Below are positions 5,884 through 7,691 of a DNA stretch of 7,691 bases, one piece after another; the stretch's first letter is position 1, and every line of letters begins with the position of its first letter. Position numbers and translations under genes: made by a program. The notes beneath the pieces were generated by a model that searched no databases, was not told the origin of the DNA, and was given only the letters and a program-made list of their open reading frames with translations. The stretch is from Boseongicola sp. SB0675_bin_26 (lineage in GTDB: Bacteria > Pseudomonadota > Alphaproteobacteria > Rhodobacterales > Rhodobacteraceae), in the NCBI GenBank assembly GCA_009843725.1, contig VYCX01000053.1:1-7691 (forward strand), given 5' to 3'.

Positions 5884-7691
5884 AACAGGGCTTTCTCAAA
5901 TCTTCCCGGTACAGCCCCGGAAACATGAGCCGCGAGTCGCTGGAGGCGCTGTTTGTCGGCCGTGACGGGATCATGGAAGACGTGCTGTCCCGCCTCATGA
6001 AATCCGCGCAGGGTCCGGAGAAGCACTTCCTGCTCCTGGTCGGTCCAAGAGGCTCGGGAAAGACCCACTTCATCGCCCTTGCGCATCATCGGCTGATGGA
6101 GCGGCTGGACGACGCCGGCGCCCACGACGAAGTGCTCGTTGCGGAACTCAAGGAAGAGGAATGGGGCGTTGCATCCTTCCTCGACCTCGTTGTCCGCATC
6201 CTCAAGGCGCTCGCCGACCAGGCCCCGAACCTCTCGACCGGGATTGACGCGATATACGACAGGTTCGCGAAGGATCCTGACGAGGCGGAGGCCCACGCCA
6301 TCGGATTGCTGCGCGAGCACGCCCAGGGAAAGACGCTCATGCTCTTCTGTGAGAACCTCCTGGACCTGTTCGACGGATTGGGGGACGAAGGGCAAAGGAA
6401 GTGGCGCTCCGCCATCCAGGAAGAGGGCAACTGGACCATGGTCGCGTCCACGCCGTCGCTGTTCGCCGCGCTGACCTTGCAGGACAATCCGTTCTACGGC
6501 TTTTTCACGATCCGCCAGCTCGAGAGGCTCGACTTCGAGACGGCGCTTGAACTCCTGGCGAAGAAGGCCGCCCACGAACGCAGGCCCGAACTTGCAGGCT
6601 TCCTCCGCACGCCCCTGGGTCGAGCCAGGGCGCGCGCCGTCCATCATCTTGCGGCCGGCAACCATCGGGCCTACGTCGTCCTGTTCGACTTTCTTGACAG
6701 GGAATCGCTGGACGACCTCACGACGCCGTTCATGCAGATGGTTGACGACCTTACCCCCTACTACCAGGACCGGATGCGCCAGCTGTCGCCCACCCAACGC
6801 AAGATCGTCGAGTTTCTTTCTCGACAAGACGTTCCCGCCACGATCAAGGACATAGCGGTCCCGAGCCTGATGTCCCACCAGACTGCCGCCAAGCAGATTG
6901 GCGAACTGGAGTCGGCAGGCTTTGTCAGGCGGACCAGGATCGGCCGCAATGCGTTCTGCGAACTCTCGGAGCCGTTGATGCGGATATGCATGGAGGTGAA
7001 GGACAACAGGACCGAACACTTCCGTTTGTTCGTCGAGTTCCTCCGGCACTGGTTCACCACCAGCGAACTGGAGCAAAGGCATTCGGCGTTCCGGCACGGC
7101 GACCAGGTCGCCCGTGTGGACAGGGTTCATGTCGAGGAAGCGCTCAGACGCTCCCACGCAGACAAGGAGGAGCCGTTCCGCGACGCTCTTCGCGAGGAAG
7201 CGGATCGCTGTCTTGCGGCGGACGACTATGACGGCCTGGCCAAGATCCAGGAGACCCTCGCAAGTGACGGCGGTCCGGCGGACGACCATGTTGCCTGGAT
7301 CTGCGCCCTGATCCAGAAAGGTGACCTCGAAAGCGCGATCGAGGTTGGGCGTGACGCGGCCGCCAAGTTCCCTGACCACGCCGCCTTCCGGTATCTCATG
7401 GCCAGCGCGTACCGCCTTCGAAGGGAACTTGACGAGGCTCTCAGCGCCATCGACCGTGCCATCGAACTGGACGGAGAACGACCCGAACACCTCGGGTGCC
7501 TGGCGATCATTCTCCACGACCTTGAACACCACGACGAAGCGCTCGATGCCATCGACCGTGCCATCGAACTGGATCAAGAGGATCCCAGAATCTTCAGGGT
7601 GCGGGCAGACATTCTCCACGACCTTGAACGCCTCGCCGAGGCACTCGACTCGGTCGACCCCGCCATGGAACAGGATCCGGAGCAAAACGGC
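5880..7691 (+). CDS. P-loop ATPase with winged helix and TPR repeats (STAND-like), 3' partial
   Basis: The frame is open from ATG 5880 to the last base of the window: 604 codons without a stop, so the C terminus is missing. FVGRDGIM (25-32) precedes a canonical Walker A GPRGSGKT (55-62). The Walker B position reads LMLFCEN (153-159), with Cys for the usual Asp but the Glu kept, and MVASTPS (187-193) looks like sensor 1. Residues about 303-362 (SPTQRKIVEFLS to FVRRTRIGRNAF) form a clear winged helix. A helical region follows, and from about 497 a TPR array has AIDRAIELD at 523-531 and again at 557-565, with a third, diverged unit ending at about 599. NTPase, winged helix and superstructure-forming repeats in that order is the STAND layout, where the repeats usually sense a ligand. 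No effector domain precedes the ATPase. The ATGA overlap with the upstream ATPase implies coupled translation. Specific function is not recognisable. Confidence 0.9.
   Translation, partial: MKQGFLKSSRYSPGNMSRESLEALFVGRDGIMEDVLSRLMKSAQGPEKHFLLLVGPRGSGKTHFIALAHHRLMERLDDAGAHDEVLVAELKEEEWGVASFLDLVVRILKALADQAPNLSTGIDAIYDRFAKDPDEAEAHAIGLLREHAQGKTLMLFCENLLDLFDGLGDEGQRKWRSAIQEEGNWTMVASTPSLFAALTLQDNPFYGFFTIRQLERLDFETALELLAKKAAHERRPELAGFLRTPLGRARARAVHHLAAGNHRAYVVLFDFLDRESLDDLTTPFMQMVDDLTPYYQDRMRQLSPTQRKIVEFLSRQDVPATIKDIAVPSLMSHQTAAKQIGELESAGFVRRTRIGRNAFCELSEPLMRICMEVKDNRTEHFRLFVEFLRHWFTTSELEQRHSAFRHGDQVARVDRVHVEEALRRSHADKEEPFRDALREEADRCLAADDYDGLAKIQETLASDGGPADDHVAWICALIQKGDLESAIEVGRDAAAKFPDHAAFRYLMASAYRLRRELDEALSAIDRAIELDGERPEHLGCLAIILHDLEHHDEALDAIDRAIELDQEDPRIFRVRADILHDLERLAEALDSVDPAMEQDPEQNG
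7446..7629 (+). repeat. 102-base tandem duplication of TPR units, conserved at DNA level
   Basis: A 26-base stretch (7446-7471) recurs exactly at 7548-7573, and a 20-base stretch (7508-7527) recurs exactly at 7610-7629. Both pairs are offset by 102 bases, which is one 34-residue TPR. Within the first stretch GCCATCGA itself occurs twice. The protein units share AIDRAIELD and ILHDLE. Synonymous positions are identical across these blocks, so the units were copied recently or are homogenised by recombination; a third copy beginning at about 7632 has already diverged. More units may follow beyond the window. Confidence 0.85.

Noticed and set aside
5829..7685. 618-codon open frame on the minus strand
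   Set aside because: It lies wholly antisense to the second ATPase, which has clear Walker, winged-helix and TPR motifs. The antisense product shows no family motif; long antisense frames are common in GC-rich genes.
1..7691. tRNA, rRNA, CRISPR array, insertion sequence or attachment site
   Set aside because: I saw no cloverleaf, regularly spaced repeat-spacer array, transposase motif or terminal inverted repeat; the only repeats are the promoter elements and the TPR units.

Overview
The window looks like a piece of an alphaproteobacterial chromosome, probably Rhodobacterales or a near relative. The basis is the GC-rich sequence, the style of the PBP1A and RF2 proteins as I remember the families, and the adjacency of a PBP1A gene and prfB, a pairing I associate with Alphaproteobacteria. 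No database search was possible, so the taxonomic call is inference.

Layout: (1) 1-2447, + strand: a class A penicillin-binding protein 1A, missing its N-terminal membrane anchor because the window opens inside the gene. (2) 2524-3648, - strand: peptide chain release factor 2 (prfB), convergent with PBP1A; a weak hairpin lies at the junction. (3) 3649-3789: a divergent intergenic region with a plausible prfB promoter. (4) 3790-4578, + strand: a five-helix membrane protein of the DUF2189 type. (5) 4579-4729: a gap holding an abruptly AT-rich patch with a near-consensus sigma-70 promoter buried in three copies of an ATTGACGTAT-like element, then a good Shine-Dalgarno. (6) 4730-5883 and 5880-7691 (runs off the end), + strand: two P-loop ATPase genes overlapping by ATGA. 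The first is ATPase plus winged helix. The second is ATPase plus winged helix plus a C-terminal TPR array.

Items 1-4 are ordinary housekeeping or conserved chromosomal genes. Items 5-6 look accessory: a translationally coupled pair of STAND-like or COG1672-like ATPases behind its own operator-like promoter, with no effector domain that I recognise in the visible part. The start of the first ATPase is puzzling. The well-placed Shine-Dalgarno and ATG (4730) open a frame that stops after 8 codons, while the ATPase frame is -1 relative to it. The two frames meet at an A_AAC_CCG heptamer of the X_XXY_YYZ type. This could be programmed or phase-variable frameshifting, a one-base mutation, or an assembly error. 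The module may be a defence or signalling system, but that role is inference from architecture only.
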